A stretch of 64,000 nucleotides of DNA from Prevotella sp. (GCA_017474515.1 JAFVHN010000041.1:1-64000); one strand, 5' to 3'; positions 17,685-29,169 are shown, counted from the first letter of the stretch. The notes: generated by a model not told the origin, from the letters alone. Numbers and translations: made by a program.

Positions 17685-17710
17685 ATTTCTGTTCTTTTGT
17701 AGTTTTGCTG

Positions 17711-17718
17711 CAAAGATA
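17711..17718 (-). promoter_or_regulatory. -7 box TATCTTTG of the arginine deiminase gene
   Basis: Minus-strand TAnnTTTG match 27 bases before ATG 17684. Confidence 0.6.
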
Positions 17719-17901
17719 GCACTTTTTATTGAATTGCCGCAGGGTTTCTCGGAATAATTGCCGTTGCGGGCGCGGATGAGTCACGGCGGTCTAACGCAAC
17801 AGACGGAACGTTTGGTGCAAAGTTTTGGCTTTTTGTTGAAATCGGAAGAGGAAGATAAAAAGAAAAACGGCATTTTCTTTTACAATTCGTTTTCTTCTTC
17901 G

Positions 17902-17909
17902 TATCTTTG
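17902..17909 (+). promoter_or_regulatory. -7 box TATCTTTG of the PafA-like gene
   Basis: TAnnTTTG match about 30 bases before ATG 17940. The 17719-17900 stretch between the divergent genes shows nothing else clear. Confidence 0.6.
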
Positions 17910-17939
17910 TACCCATAAATCACTAATAACACAAACAAT

Positions 17940-19472
17940 ATGAAGAAGACACTCTTGACAATTTCCATGTTGCTCATGGCTGTCATGGCCATGGCACAGG
18001 AGCGCCCGCGCCTCGTGGTGGGCATTGTGGTGGACCAGATGCGCTGGGATTACCTGTACCGTTTCTACGACGAATACACTTCGGGCGGTTTCCGCCGTCT
18101 GCTGTCCGACGGCTTCAGTTGTGAGAACTGCCAGATTAACTACATCCCCTCGGTGACGGCCATCGGTCACACTTCGGTCTTCACCGGCAGCGTGCCTGCC
18201 ATTCACGGCATTGCGGGCAACGACTTCCTGCTCAACGGCAAGATGACCTATTGCTGCAGCGACACCACCGTGCAGAGCGTGGGCAGCACGACGAAGGCCG
18301 GACAGATGTCGCCGCGCAACATGCTGGCCACCACCATTGGCGACGAGCTGAAGACGGCCACCGACTGGCAGGCCAAGGTGGTGGGCGTGAGCTTCAAGGA
18401 CCGTGCCGCCATCCTGCCCGCCGGCCATTCTGCCGATGCTGCCTACTGGTTTGACAAGACGGCCCTCTGCTTCATCTCAAGCACCTACTACATGACGGAG
18501 CTGCCCAAGTGGGCTGTGCAATACAATGCAAACCTGGCGCGGGAAATCAAGAACCTGAAACGTGGAACGAAGGACGATACCAGCACCATCGACCTGATAC
18601 AGTATGAACCCTTCGGCAACGAAATGACCGTGGGCATGGCCAAAGCCGCCGTGAAGGGTGAACGCCTGGGCCAGGGCAAGGTGACCGACATGCTGACGCT
18701 GAGCTTCTCGTGCCCCGACATCACCGGCCACCGCTACGGCACGCACCACGAGAAGACGCATGCCCAGTATATCGCCCTCGACAAGCAACTGGCCGACTTC
18801 TTCTCGTTCCTCGACGGCCAGGTGGGGCGCGGCAAGTACCTGGTGTTTCTTACTGCCGACCACGGAGCCGCCAACGGCATCCTACAGAACCAGGATCACA
18901 AGATTCCCAGCGGAGGCTTCTTCGTTGGCAAGGAGTTGCGGGACATCAACAAATACCTGAAGAGCCACTTCCGCGTGAACTCCGCCGTGTCCGACGAACT
19001 GAGAATCGTGGACCACATCATGAACTGTATGCCCGTGCTCAACCGCCGGAACATAGAGGCCTTGAACCTTGACGAGCAGAAAGTGAAGGAGGCCATCATA
19101 GCCTATTTTCGCCAGCATCCCGCCGTTCAGCATTGTTTCGACCTTTCGGCCATCAACGATGCCAGCGTGCCGGCCCTTATCCGCGAGAAAGCCGTCAACG
19201 GCTACAACCCCGCGCGCAGCGGCGACATTCAGATTGTGTTGAAACCCGGCTACTACGGCGTGGGTCCAAAGATTGACGCGGGCACCACCCACGGCAACTG
19301 GAATCCCTACGACTGCCACATCCCCTTTGTGGTGATGGGGTGGAAAGTGGAACACGGCAGCACGGCCGCCGAGGTTCACATCACCGACATTGCACCCACC
19401 ATCTGTGCGCTGCTGCACATTCAGATGCCGTCGGGCTGCATAGGCCAGCCCGTGGTGCAGATAACGAAATGA
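17940..19472 (+). CDS. Secreted alkaline phosphatase, PafA-like
   Basis: 510-aa alkaline phosphatase superfamily enzyme with a signal peptide (residues 1-20, ending MAMAQ). Asp32 (metal), nucleophile Thr73 in YIPSVTAIGHTS, Asn94 and the SFKDR motif (Lys153, Arg155) correspond to the residues that mark PafA-type phosphate monoesterases of Bacteroidetes. The second metal site is seen in CPDITGH and TADHGA. PafA enzymes release inorganic phosphate from many monoesters in the periplasm, largely regardless of phosphate level. The gene stands alone and ends at a terminator shared with recQ. Confidence 0.87.
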   Translation: MKKTLLTISMLLMAVMAMAQERPRLVVGIVVDQMRWDYLYRFYDEYTSGGFRRLLSDGFSCENCQINYIPSVTAIGHTSVFTGSVPAIHGIAGNDFLLNGKMTYCCSDTTVQSVGSTTKAGQMSPRNMLATTIGDELKTATDWQAKVVGVSFKDRAAILPAGHSADAAYWFDKTALCFISSTYYMTELPKWAVQYNANLAREIKNLKRGTKDDTSTIDLIQYEPFGNEMTVGMAKAAVKGERLGQGKVTDMLTLSFSCPDITGHRYGTHHEKTHAQYIALDKQLADFFSFLDGQVGRGKYLVFLTADHGAANGILQNQDHKIPSGGFFVGKELRDINKYLKSHFRVNSAVSDELRIVDHIMNCMPVLNRRNIEALNLDEQKVKEAIIAYFRQHPAVQHCFDLSAINDASVPALIREKAVNGYNPARSGDIQIVLKPGYYGVGPKIDAGTTHGNWNPYDCHIPFVVMGWKVEHGSTAAEVHITDIAPTICALLHIQMPSGCIGQPVVQITK

Positions 19473-19487
19473 CCACAATATGACGAC

Positions 19488-19533
19488 AAAAAGGCGGCGA
19501 GATTCGGAAAACTCCGTGTCTCGCCGCCTTTTT
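19488..19533. terminator. Bidirectional terminator between the phosphatase gene and recQ
   Basis: Perfect 15-bp stem AAAAAGGCGGCGAGA / TCTCGCCGCCTTTTT with A and T tails, so it can work on both strands. Confidence 0.9.
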
Positions 19534-19546
19534 CGTTGTTGGCTGC

Positions 19547-21727
<2,181 letters not shown>

Positions 21728-21790
21728 TTCTCTTGGGTCTCCTTTCTTGTGTGCGATGGTTAGTAGTGATTGCCTGGGCCGGTGCTTCGC

Positions 21791-23026
21791 CTACGCCGAC
21801 TCCAGGTGTTGCAATTTGGATTTTTCGAGCTGCTTTTGGGCATACTCCAGTGTGACGGTGAATTGTTTCTTGCGCCCCGAGGGCAGTTCAAACATGGCGT
21901 CGATCATGAGGCTTTCCACGATGGAGCGCAGTCCGCGGGCACCCAGCTTGTATTCCACGGCCTTGTCAACGATGAAGTCGAGCGTTTCGTCGGTGAACTC
22001 CAGCTTCACGCCGTCCATGCTGAACAGCTTCTGGTATTGCTTCACGATGGAGTTCTTGGGCTCCACCAGTATTCGCCGCAACGCCTCGCGGTCCAGCGGG
22101 TTGAGGTGGGTGAGCACGGGCAGGCGGCCGATGATTTCGGGAATGAGCCCGAACGACTTGAGGTCTTGCGGCAAGATGTACTGCATCATGTTCTTCTTGT
22201 CTATCTTCCTGACGTTCTGCACGCTGTTGTAGCCCACCACATGGGTGTTGAGCCGTTGTGCTATTTTCGCCTCGATGCCGTCGAAGGCCCCTCCGCAGAT
22301 GAAAAGGATGTTGCGCGTGTCAACGTGGATGTATTCCTGGTCGGGATGCTTGCGCCCGCCCTGCGGCGGCACGTTCACCATGGTGCCCTCCAGCAGCTTG
22401 AGCAGGCCCTGCTGCACGCCCTCGCCGCTCACGTCGCGGGTGATGCTGGGATTGTCGGCCTTGCGCGCTATCTTGTCTATTTCGTCGATGAACACGATGC
22501 CGCGCTGCGCCGTCTCCACGTTGTAGTCGGCCACCTGGAGCAGGCGGGTGAGGATGCTTTCCACGTCTTCGCCCACATAGCCGGCCTCGGTGAACACGGT
22601 GGCATCGACAATGGTGAAGGGCACGTCGAGCAGCTTGGCAATGGTGCGGGCCATGAGGGTCTTTCCCGTGCCGGTGCTGCCCACCATGATGATGTTGCTC
22701 TTCTCAATCTCCACGCCGTCGTTGTCGTCGGGCTGCTGCAACCGCTTGTAGTGGTTGTAAACGGCCACCGAGAGGAAGCGCTTGGCCTCTTCCTGACCGA
22801 TGACGTATTGGTCGAGGAACTGCTTGATTTCCTGCGGCTTGGGAACCTTCTTGGGTTTGAAATCCTTGCCTTCGGACTTCTTGTTGCCGTTGAGCAGTCC
22901 CGATTCCTTCACGATGCTATAGGCCTGCTTGGCACAGTCTTCGCAAATCTGTGCGTTGATGCCCGTGATGAGCAGTTTCACCTCGGTCTCTGATCTTCCG
23001 CAAAAGCTGCACGATCTTTTTGCCAT
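21791..23026 (-). CDS. clpX: ATP-dependent Clp protease ATPase subunit ClpX
   Basis: 411-aa AAA+ unfoldase that feeds substrates into ClpP. The N-terminal zinc finger has Cys6, Cys9, Cys28 and Cys31. Walker A is VGSTGTGKT (115-123), Walker B is FIDEIDKI (178-185). Pore loop GYVGED lies at 148-153, and the sensor region and C-terminal domain with GARGLRSI are intact. It begins 6 bases after clpP, so the two are co-transcribed. Confidence 0.98.
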   Translation of the reverse strand: MAKRSCSFCGRSETEVKLLITGINAQICEDCAKQAYSIVKESGLLNGNKKSEGKDFKPKKVPKPQEIKQFLDQYVIGQEEAKRFLSVAVYNHYKRLQQPDDNDGVEIEKSNIIMVGSTGTGKTLMARTIAKLLDVPFTIVDATVFTEAGYVGEDVESILTRLLQVADYNVETAQRGIVFIDEIDKIARKADNPSITRDVSGEGVQQGLLKLLEGTMVNVPPQGGRKHPDQEYIHVDTRNILFICGGAFDGIEAKIAQRLNTHVVGYNSVQNVRKIDKKNMMQYILPQDLKSFGLIPEIIGRLPVLTHLNPLDREALRRILVEPKNSIVKQYQKLFSMDGVKLEFTDETLDFIVDKAVEYKLGARGLRSIVESLMIDAMFELPSGRKKQFTVTLEYAQKQLEKSKLQHLESA

Positions 23027-23032
23027 TTCCCC

Positions 23033-23698
23033 TTATTGTTTCTTTTTGAGCACGTCGTCGATCATGCCGTACTCCTTGGCCTCCTGGGCGGTCATCCAGT
23101 AGTTGCGGTCGCTGTCGGCCCACACCTTGTCGAAGGGTGTGTGGGAGTGCTCGCTGATGATGGTGTAGAGCTCTTTTTTGAATTTCATGATTTCCTTGGC
23201 CTCTATCTCAATGTCGGAAGCCTGTCCCTGCACGCCTCCCAGCGGCTGGTGTATCATGACGCGGCTGTGGGGCAGGGCCTGCCGCTTGCCCTCTGTTCCG
23301 CTCACCAGCAGCACGGCGGCCATGGAGGCGGCCATTCCCACGCAGATGGTGCTCACGTTGGAGGAAATGAACTGCATGGTGTCGTAGATGCCCAGTCCGG
23401 CGGTGACGCTGCCGCCCGGCGAGTTGATGTAGATGGAGATGTCCTTGTCGGGGTCGGTGCTGTCGAGGTAGAGCAGCTGCGCCTGTAGGGTGTTGGCCGT
23501 GTAGTCGTCGATCTCGGTGCCCAGGAAGATGATGCGCTCCATCATCAGCCTTGAGAACACGTCCATCTGGGTGACGTTCAGCTGGCGCTCCTCCAGGATG
23601 TAGGGGTTGAGGTATTGGTTCTGCATGCTTACCACACCGTCGAGCACCATGCTGTTGATGCCCAGGTGCCTTGTAGCGAATTTTCTGAAATCGTTCAT
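23033..23698 (-). CDS. clpP: ATP-dependent Clp protease proteolytic subunit ClpP
   Basis: 221-aa serine protease subunit, barrel partner of ClpX. Nucleophile Ser125 sits in GMAAS and His150 in MIHQP. The position that is Asp171 in E. coli ClpP aligns without gaps to Asn199 (DSDRNYWMTA), giving a Ser-His-Asn triad. Structural motif SPGGSVTAG is normal. Bacteroidetes usually have tig (trigger factor) just upstream; here there is only a ~350-base gap and an unrelated AAA ATPase. Confidence 0.97.
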   Translation of the reverse strand: MNDFRKFATRHLGINSMVLDGVVSMQNQYLNPYILEERQLNVTQMDVFSRLMMERIIFLGTEIDDYTANTLQAQLLYLDSTDPDKDISIYINSPGGSVTAGLGIYDTMQFISSNVSTICVGMAASMAAVLLVSGTEGKRQALPHSRVMIHQPLGGVQGQASDIEIEAKEIMKFKKELYTIISEHSHTPFDKVWADSDRNYWMTAQEAKEYGMIDDVLKKKQ

Positions 23699-23778
23699 AT
23701 ATATATATAATATGTGTTATGGGGTTGTTGTTTCTTTGTGTGCGGGACCTTTGCCAGCAGCACTTGCGTATCAAGATA

Positions 23779-23786
23779 CAAAGATA
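23779..23786 (-). promoter_or_regulatory. -7 box TATCTTTG of clpP-clpX
   Basis: Minus-strand box 80 bases before the clpP start. The rest of 23787-24049 shows no gene or clear structure. Confidence 0.5.
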
Positions 23787-24049
23787 CAAAAAAAACTCGA
23801 CAAAATGCCGAGTTGCGGATTTTTTTTGCGAAATAAACGTTTTTTAACCTGCCGGCACTGTTAGAACCTCCGCTCGCTCCCGCCGCATGGTGCTAACGAT
23901 GCAAGGTTCGGCGGGATTCTTGTTGGTTTCTCAAGTGAAAAGTCCCTCAATGGTTGTCACCTTCTGAACCTTTCTGCTATGCTTGCCGTGAATTAGTCCG
24001 TAGGTGGTTATGAGTGTGAGATGAACCGTTTGCCTGACAAGAGAAATAA

Positions 24050-25162
24050 CTATGACTCGCGAAGCCACAAGGCCATAAACTTATCATAGACCTCGTAAAC
24101 ACCTTGGTTGTGGGTCAGCAACTGCTTCTCCATGAGTGTTTGGGCTGATTTCTGAACGCTGCTTGCAGAAGAGAGATTATACCGTTTGACAAATGCCGCC
24201 CCCGTAATCTGTCTGGCCTTGCCTTCACGGCCGACGGCTACAAGCAGGTCACGCTGACGGATTGTCAACTGATAGAGCAGGTCTTTATAAGCATCTTCAT
24301 TCTGGCTGATAATCTGCCTCTCAGCCCTTTCTTCGTCGCCCAACTTTACGTTGTCTTTTGTGGCGAACAGTTGGTTGAGTACTTTCTGTAGATACCAGGT
24401 CGTACCATCAAACCGTTCGTAGATAGCTTTCACCACCCCATCAGCGATTTCTTTACCGGCCTTTTCAAAATGTTTCTTGGCAAACGCTTCATATTCCGGC
24501 AGAGCCACTGGTTTCAAGAACATAAGGGATACGCTTTGATAGAAGGGCCTTGCCGGCGATGAGAACATCTCGCTCATCATCCTCTTCTGTGAGCCAGAGA
24601 ATATGAATACTGCATTACTACAGTCCTGAACGTAGGTTCGCATCAGTTCCTCTACATTTTGCTCTGGATAGCCACCGACTGTCTGAAATTCGTCGATAGC
24701 GACGATACATCTCCTGTCGGCAGCTTTCAGATAATTGAAGATCTCTTCCAATGTGAAATTGGGCGACTTAATGTCGCCCATACCCAGATTCCAACTGGCA
24801 TTGCCCTGCCCGTCGAAGGAGATGCCAGTGCGGAGTGATGTTACAAAGCGCAGGAAACCATCTACGGCCGACTGTCCACGAGACTTTAGGCGATTTACGA
24901 TGCCATGCCCCATGCGGTAAACCATATCCTGCAGATTCTTTGTGGCATAAATATCGATGAGGAAGGTATAGTACTTCTCTTGAATCTCTTGTTGTGCGAA
25001 ACAGTGATGTATCAGGCCGGTCTTTCCCATACGGCGTGGAGAAATCAGTGCCGCATGATTGCCATTTGTCAGCATGGTGATTAACTCATGAGTCTCGGTC
25101 TTACGGTCGCAGAAATAATCTGCCGACTCATAGCCGTAGGTGATAAAAGGATTCTCTATCAT
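24050..25162 (-). CDS. ATPase_2-type AAA ATPase with C-terminal winged helix
   Basis: 370-aa P-loop protein of the archaeal-type ATPase (PF01637-like) group. Walker A SPRRMGKT lies at residues 41-48. Walker B is CIVAIDEFQ, followed by a sensor-like FIFSGSQKR. About 100 residues after a helical lid look like a winged helix (TGAAFVKRYNLSSASSVQKSAQTL). Function of the family is poorly known; members are common on mobile or accessory DNA. Base composition is clearly more AT-rich than clpP and rhaD on either side, which suggests transfer. It has its own promoter and a palindromic operator-like site upstream. Confidence 0.82.
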   Translation of the reverse strand: MIENPFITYGYESADYFCDRKTETHELITMLTNGNHAALISPRRMGKTGLIHHCFAQQEIQEKYYTFLIDIYATKNLQDMVYRMGHGIVNRLKSRGQSAVDGFLRFVTSLRTGISFDGQGNASWNLGMGDIKSPNFTLEEIFNYLKAADRRCIVAIDEFQTVGGYPEQNVEELMRTYVQDCSNAVFIFSGSQKRMMSEMFSSPARPFYQSVSLMFLKPVALPEYEAFAKKHFEKAGKEIADGVVKAIYERFDGTTWYLQKVLNQLFATKDNVKLGDEERAERQIISQNEDAYKDLLYQLTIRQRDLLVAVGREGKARQITGAAFVKRYNLSSASSVQKSAQTLMEKQLLTHNQGVYEVYDKFMALWLRES

Positions 25163-25187
25163 TTTAAAATGCGCATCTTATTAAGTG

Positions 25188-25218
25188 CAAAGATACATTA
25201 CTATTTTGAGCCGACAAA
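25188..25218 (-). promoter_or_regulatory. Promoter of the AAA ATPase gene
   Basis: Minus-strand -7 box TATCTTTG (25188-25195) with -33 TTTG (25215-25218) 19 bases upstream, a textbook Bacteroidetes arrangement, 25 bases before the start codon. Confidence 0.75.
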
Positions 25219-25220
25219 GG

Positions 25221-25253
25221 ATTATCCAAAAAATATTATCCGATTTGGATAAT
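25221..25253. promoter_or_regulatory. Operator-like palindromes upstream of the AAA ATPase
   Basis: ATTATCCAAA (25221-25230) pairs with TTTGGATAAT (25244-25253), and an inner ATTATCC-N5-GGATAAT overlaps it. Two bases from the -33 box, so a regulator could bind here; the protein is unknown. Confidence 0.45.
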
Positions 25254-25513
25254 TTTATGAAATGGTCGTTCCCATTCTCTCTAATTATTTGCGTTTTGCC
25301 GTTGATGAAGATGATGCCAGCATAATAAAGTCACGTACCTCTACCCCCTCGTCAAGCAGATGCTGACGGAGCAGGACATTCAGCAGATAAGTTTTTTTCA
25401 TCATACCGTCTTTTGAATTTTGACAAAAAGGGTTGCTTGGTTGTTTTGGTGTTTGGAGGTTGGGACGTTTGCCACTGAGAACGGGTGTGATTTTTCAAAT
25501 CTTCAAGCCTTGC

Positions 25514-25724
25514 ATTGTCAATATTCTTTACCAATAAAAAAGCGTTCGGAATGGCCTCGCGGCAAATCTCGGGGGGAAATTTGGCACTTTGGGAGGAGAG
25601 AATTTGCAAATCTCTCCCCGAGATTTGCGGTCAAACTTCGGGTGATTTTAAAGTTGCTGATTATCAATGGGTTACAAAATCACCCTCGAATAGGCGGATT
25701 TTGTCAAGATTTTTCAAATTTTTG
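25514..25724. repeat. Dispersed palindromic element, copy B
   Basis: Most divergent copy. Arms near 25558-25583 and 25607-25634 share GCAAATCTCGGGG / CCCCGAGATTTGC; compared with copy A both arms changed T:A to C:G at the same pair. The small palindrome is decayed. The right end is TTTTGTCAAGATTTTT. The rest of 25254-25513 has no convincing gene. Confidence 0.8.
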
Positions 25725-25774
25725 CGTATGGTTTTACGTTGCCTTCCGGGGTGTTCAAGAGGGTGGGGGAGGGG

Positions 25775-25815
25775 ACAAAAAAGAGGGCCGGAAACCTTTT
25801 CGCGGTTTCCGGCCC
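25775..25815 (-). terminator. Terminator of rhaD
   Basis: 12-bp stem GGGCCGGAAACC/GGTTTCCGGCCC, followed on the minus strand by CTC and six T. Confidence 0.88.
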
Positions 25816-25824
25816 CCGGGGGTT

Positions 25825-26634
25825 TTACTTGGGCAGGTTGAAGGCCCTTGACATCTCGGCCATCTGTTCCTGGCTCATGCCCTCGGGCACGAAGCCCATG
25901 CATCGGGCGTTGATGTAGATTTTTGCGCTTTTCGACAAGACGTCAATCTGGTCGAAGGCGTCCATGGCGTCGAGGCCCTGTGCAAACACGCCGTGCTTTT
26001 CCCAGAGCACCACGTCGTAGTCGTCGAGTTCCCTGAGCGTGGCGTCGGCCAGCTTGACGCTTCCCGGCAACTCGTAGGGAATGATGCCGAGGCCGAGGGG
26101 GCAGAAGGCCTTCGTCTCGGGAATCATCGACCAGAGGATGTTGGTGAGCACGTCCTTGCCCAGCATCTCGCGGTTGTGGCTCATGGCCACCAGCTCTATG
26201 GGGTGGGTGTGTACGGTGGCGGTGTAGGGGCTGCCTTTTTCAATGAGGTGGTTGTGCACGGCCAGGTGGCTGGGCAGCTCGCTGGTGGGCATCACCGGCT
26301 CGTCGGCAATGATGACATAGGAGGCGCAGTCGTCGAGGATGCGGATGACGGAGCCGTTCTGCATGGGCCAGCGGGCCAGGTCGCGCATGCGCTTGCCGGT
26401 GCCTTTGCAATAGAAATAGCAGCCCTTGAGGAAGGGCAGGGTGATGCCGATGGGCTTCACGTCGCTGATGGGGGGCAGGGCGCGCATGTCGTCGTCGGCG
26501 AAGCGCGTGATGTTCACGGTGATGTTTCCGCCGTTGCGCTCGGCCCATCCGTTCTGCCACAGGTAACCGGCCACTTCGGCCGTCTTCTCTACTTCGGCCC
26601 GCAGTTCGGGCCTGCTTTCTAAGATGCTTTTCAT
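25825..26634 (-). CDS. rhaD: L-rhamnulose-1-phosphate aldolase
   Basis: 269-aa class II zinc aldolase that splits L-rhamnulose 1-phosphate into dihydroxyacetone phosphate and L-lactaldehyde. Visible: RNGGNITVN near residues 34-42, the metal-binding TVHTHPIEL (His141, His143), and WEKHGVFAQG with the third His. Length is the usual ~270 aa. rhaA, rhaB and rhaT are absent here, so the gene is separated from a rhamnose operon. It has its own -7 box and terminator. Confidence 0.92.
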   Translation of the reverse strand: MKSILESRPELRAEVEKTAEVAGYLWQNGWAERNGGNITVNITRFADDDMRALPPISDVKPIGITLPFLKGCYFYCKGTGKRMRDLARWPMQNGSVIRILDDCASYVIIADEPVMPTSELPSHLAVHNHLIEKGSPYTATVHTHPIELVAMSHNREMLGKDVLTNILWSMIPETKAFCPLGLGIIPYELPGSVKLADATLRELDDYDVVLWEKHGVFAQGLDAMDAFDQIDVLSKSAKIYINARCMGFVPEGMSQEQMAEMSRAFNLPK

Positions 26635-26664
26635 TTTGATGTTGTTTTAGTTGTGATTCGAGGG

Positions 26665-26672
26665 CAAAGGTA
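26665..26672 (-). promoter_or_regulatory. -7 box TACCTTTG of rhaD
   Basis: Minus-strand match 31 bases before the rhaD start. Confidence 0.6.
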
Positions 26673-26747
26673 CAAAAAACTATCGACATGGGCGAAGGTT
26701 TTTTGCATTATTTGCGCCGGAATGGTCTTGGGAGCGTGTTTTGCGGG

Positions 26748-27107
26748 TCAAATGATGCGCACGTCCTCCATGTGGTCGATTTCGGGCTGTTCGCCCATGC
26801 GGCCCACCACGGTGATGATGTCGAAGCGGATGTCGCGGTCCACGTGGCGCGAGCGTACATAGTGGTTGATGGCGCGGGCCAGCTGTTGGAGCTTGCGGCG
26901 GTTGACGGCGTCGGCGGGGTCGGTAATGTCGCGGCTGGTGCGCGTCTTCACTTCCACGAACACCACCATGTCGCGGTCGAGGGCGATGATGTCGATGTCG
27001 CGGTGCCCCGACGACCAGTCGGTTTCAAGGATGATGTATCCCTGGTCGCGCAGGTAGGCGGTGGCCACTTCCTCGCCCCATTTCCCGAAGTCGTTGTGCT
27101 GTGCCAT
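26748..27107 (-). CDS. YraN/UPF0102 family putative endonuclease
   Basis: 119-aa PD-(D/E)xK fold protein of unknown role found in most bacteria. Motif pieces: GEEVATAYLRDQGY, GHRDIDIIA (catalytic Asp) and VVFVEVKTR (Glu-x-Lys). I choose MAQHND at 27107 because the in-frame extension upstream runs into the terminator of the preceding gene. It is on the same strand as the DUF349 gene but separated from it by that terminator. Confidence 0.88.
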   Translation of the reverse strand: MAQHNDFGKWGEEVATAYLRDQGYIILETDWSSGHRDIDIIALDRDMVVFVEVKTRTSRDITDPADAVNRRKLQQLARAINHYVRSRHVDRDIRFDIITVVGRMGEQPEIDHMEDVRII

Positions 27108-27122
27108 GTGTGTGGATGGTGT

Positions 27123-27150
27123 AAAAAAAAGAGGGCGCACGCGCCCTCTT
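27123..27150 (-). terminator. Terminator of the DUF349 gene
   Basis: Stem GAGGGCGC/GCGCCCTC followed on the minus strand by eight T. Confidence 0.85.
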
Positions 27151-27169
27151 TCATGTTATGGTATCGGTG

Positions 27170-29062
27170 TTATTCTTCCTCGGCGTTCTTCTGGTCGATG
27201 GCCTTGATTTTCTGCCTCACCAGTTCGCAGTCGTCCTTGAGTTTCTGCACCTTGCGGTTCATCTCGTCGATGAGCGAGTTGCCCTTCTTGCTCGATGCGT
27301 TGAGGAAGCCCAGGTTGTTCTCGTAGGTCTGTATCTCCTGCTTCATGGCCTCGTACTTGCGCATGAGCCTTGAGCGCTCGTTGTCGAGGGCGTCGGCGCC
27401 GCGCTCTGCCATGTTCTTGAGCGACGACTTGAAGTTGTCGAGACGGCGGCGGGTGATGCTGACGTTGAGTTCCTTATAGAGCTTGTCGAGCACTTCGTGG
27501 TATTCCTTGAAGAGCTTGTCTTTTTCCTTGAAGGGCACGTGGCCTACGGCCTGGTATTGCTCCACGAGCTGCTGCACCTTTTCCTGCACGTCGTCGGCAC
27601 CTTCTTCGGCCAACGCCTTCAGTTGTGCGATGATGTCGCGCTTCTTGGCCAGGTTCTCGCGCTCGGCGGTCCTGGTGCCGGCGTTGGCGCTGTTGCGTGC
27701 CTCGAAGAATTTGTTGCAGGCGGTGAGGAACTCGTTCCACAGCTGGTCGCCCAGCTTCTTGGGCACCATGCCGATGGTTTTCCATTCCTTTTGCAGGGCA
27801 ATGAACTTGTCGCTGGTGGCTTTCCACTCGGTGCTGTCCTGCAGGGCCTTGGCCTGTTCCACGAGTGCGCGCTTCTTCTCGGCGTTTTCGGCAAAGCGCG
27901 ACTTCATGTCCTTGAAGAATTCTGCCTTGCGGCCGAAGAAGTCGTCGCAGGCGGCGCGGAAACGCTCGAAGATTTTCACGTTCATCTTCTGCGGAGCGAA
28001 GCCGATGGTCTTCCATTCAGCCTGTATCTCGATGATTTCACGGGTGTGCTTCTCCCAGTCGGCGGCGCCTTTGTTTTCTTCCTTGGCAATGGCTTCCACC
28101 TTCTCGCAGAGGGCCGTTTTCTTCTGCAGGTTCTCCTCTTCCCTGGAGCGCAGGTTGTCGAAGTGCTGCTGGTGCTTCTTGTTGATGACGGTGGAAGCGG
28201 CCTTGAAGCGTGCCCACACCTCCTCGCGCAGGTCTTTGGCCACGGGGCCTGTCTCGCGGAATTCCTGGTGGAGCTTCTGCAACTGGTGGAAGGCGCTGAT
28301 GATGTCCTTCTCGTCGTTGAGCTTCTCGGCGGCCTCGCAGAGACGCGTCTTTATTTCAAGGTTTTTCTTGAAGTCGTATTCGCGGGCTTCGCTATTGAGC
28401 TTGAGCAGGTCGTAGAATTGCTCTACATAGAGCTGGTAGCTGCGCCAAAGCTCGTTGGCTTTCTCGGCGGGCACGGCCTTGATGTCTTTCCATTCCTGTT
28501 GTAGTTTCTTGAATTCCTGGAACGACTTGTTGGCTTCCTCGGGCGAGGTGACCATGCCTTTTATTTTCTCAATGATGTCGAGTTTCCTTTTCAGGTTCTC
28601 TTGTTTCTCGTTTTCCTGTTCCTGGAACACCTTGGCTCTTTTTTCCTTGATGATGCCCATTTCGGCCTTGAAGTGTTCTTCGTCCTCATCGGGAAGGATT
28701 GTGTACTTGTCGGGGTCGCCGCCGGCTTCCAGATATGCTTTCTGTGCTGCCTCGCGCTCTGCGAAGTGCAGCTTGTAGAAGACGGTTTTCAGGTATTCCA
28801 CCTCCTCTTTTCCCGGCGTTTCCTCGCCGTGAGCCAGTTCGCGCAGCCTTTCCACCACCTCTTTCTTCGAGGTGTAGGTCTTGGCGGGGCTTTCCTCCGG
28901 GTTTTCCGGCGTTTCGGGTGTCACCGGGGCTTCCGGCGTTTCCGGGGTTTCGGGAATGGCAGCGGATTCAATGGCGGCCTGTTCTTCGTTCACTGCGGTT
29001 TCTTCCGCTTTTTTTTCTTCCAACTGAGCCTCTTGTCCGAGGACGTTTTCTTGAGAGTCCAT
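27170..29062 (-). CDS. DUF349 domain protein, coiled-coil rich
   Basis: 630-aa cytoplasmic protein, almost wholly charged helices and built from repeated DUF349 units (W..I..VP.K....W..F motifs, for example EWKDIKAVPAEKANELW, EWKTIGFAPQKMNVKIF, EWKTIGMVPKKLGDQLW). The N-terminal ~70 residues are a Glu/Pro-rich low-complexity tail. Function is not established for Bacteroidetes members. I place the start at MDSQEN (29062), ten codons inside the longest frame. A -7 box lies upstream at 29109-29116. Confidence 0.85.
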   Translation of the reverse strand: MDSQENVLGQEAQLEEKKAEETAVNEEQAAIESAAIPETPETPEAPVTPETPENPEESPAKTYTSKKEVVERLRELAHGEETPGKEEVEYLKTVFYKLHFAEREAAQKAYLEAGGDPDKYTILPDEDEEHFKAEMGIIKEKRAKVFQEQENEKQENLKRKLDIIEKIKGMVTSPEEANKSFQEFKKLQQEWKDIKAVPAEKANELWRSYQLYVEQFYDLLKLNSEAREYDFKKNLEIKTRLCEAAEKLNDEKDIISAFHQLQKLHQEFRETGPVAKDLREEVWARFKAASTVINKKHQQHFDNLRSREEENLQKKTALCEKVEAIAKEENKGAADWEKHTREIIEIQAEWKTIGFAPQKMNVKIFERFRAACDDFFGRKAEFFKDMKSRFAENAEKKRALVEQAKALQDSTEWKATSDKFIALQKEWKTIGMVPKKLGDQLWNEFLTACNKFFEARNSANAGTRTAERENLAKKRDIIAQLKALAEEGADDVQEKVQQLVEQYQAVGHVPFKEKDKLFKEYHEVLDKLYKELNVSITRRRLDNFKSSLKNMAERGADALDNERSRLMRKYEAMKQEIQTYENNLGFLNASSKKGNSLIDEMNRKVQKLKDDCELVRQKIKAIDQKNAEEE

Positions 29063-29108
29063 CACTGTAATGATATTAAGTTCGTAATTCAAAGGGAAAT
29101 AATGGGTG

Positions 29109-29116
29109 CAAACTTA
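29109..29116 (-). promoter_or_regulatory. -7 box TAAGTTTG of the DUF349 gene
   Basis: Minus-strand TAnnTTTG match 47 bases before the chosen start. Confidence 0.5.
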
Positions 29117-29169
29117 CTTAAAAAATTTGAAAGTACCTAATTTTTGACCTTTTTTTTAACATGAAAGTC

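Noticed and set aside
25282-25404. Short minus-strand frame (~40 codons, MMKKTYLLNVLLRQHLL...) between the ATPase gene and copy B
   Set aside because: Has a plausible start but no promoter, no recognised family and an unclear end; could be a gene remnant, too weak to list.
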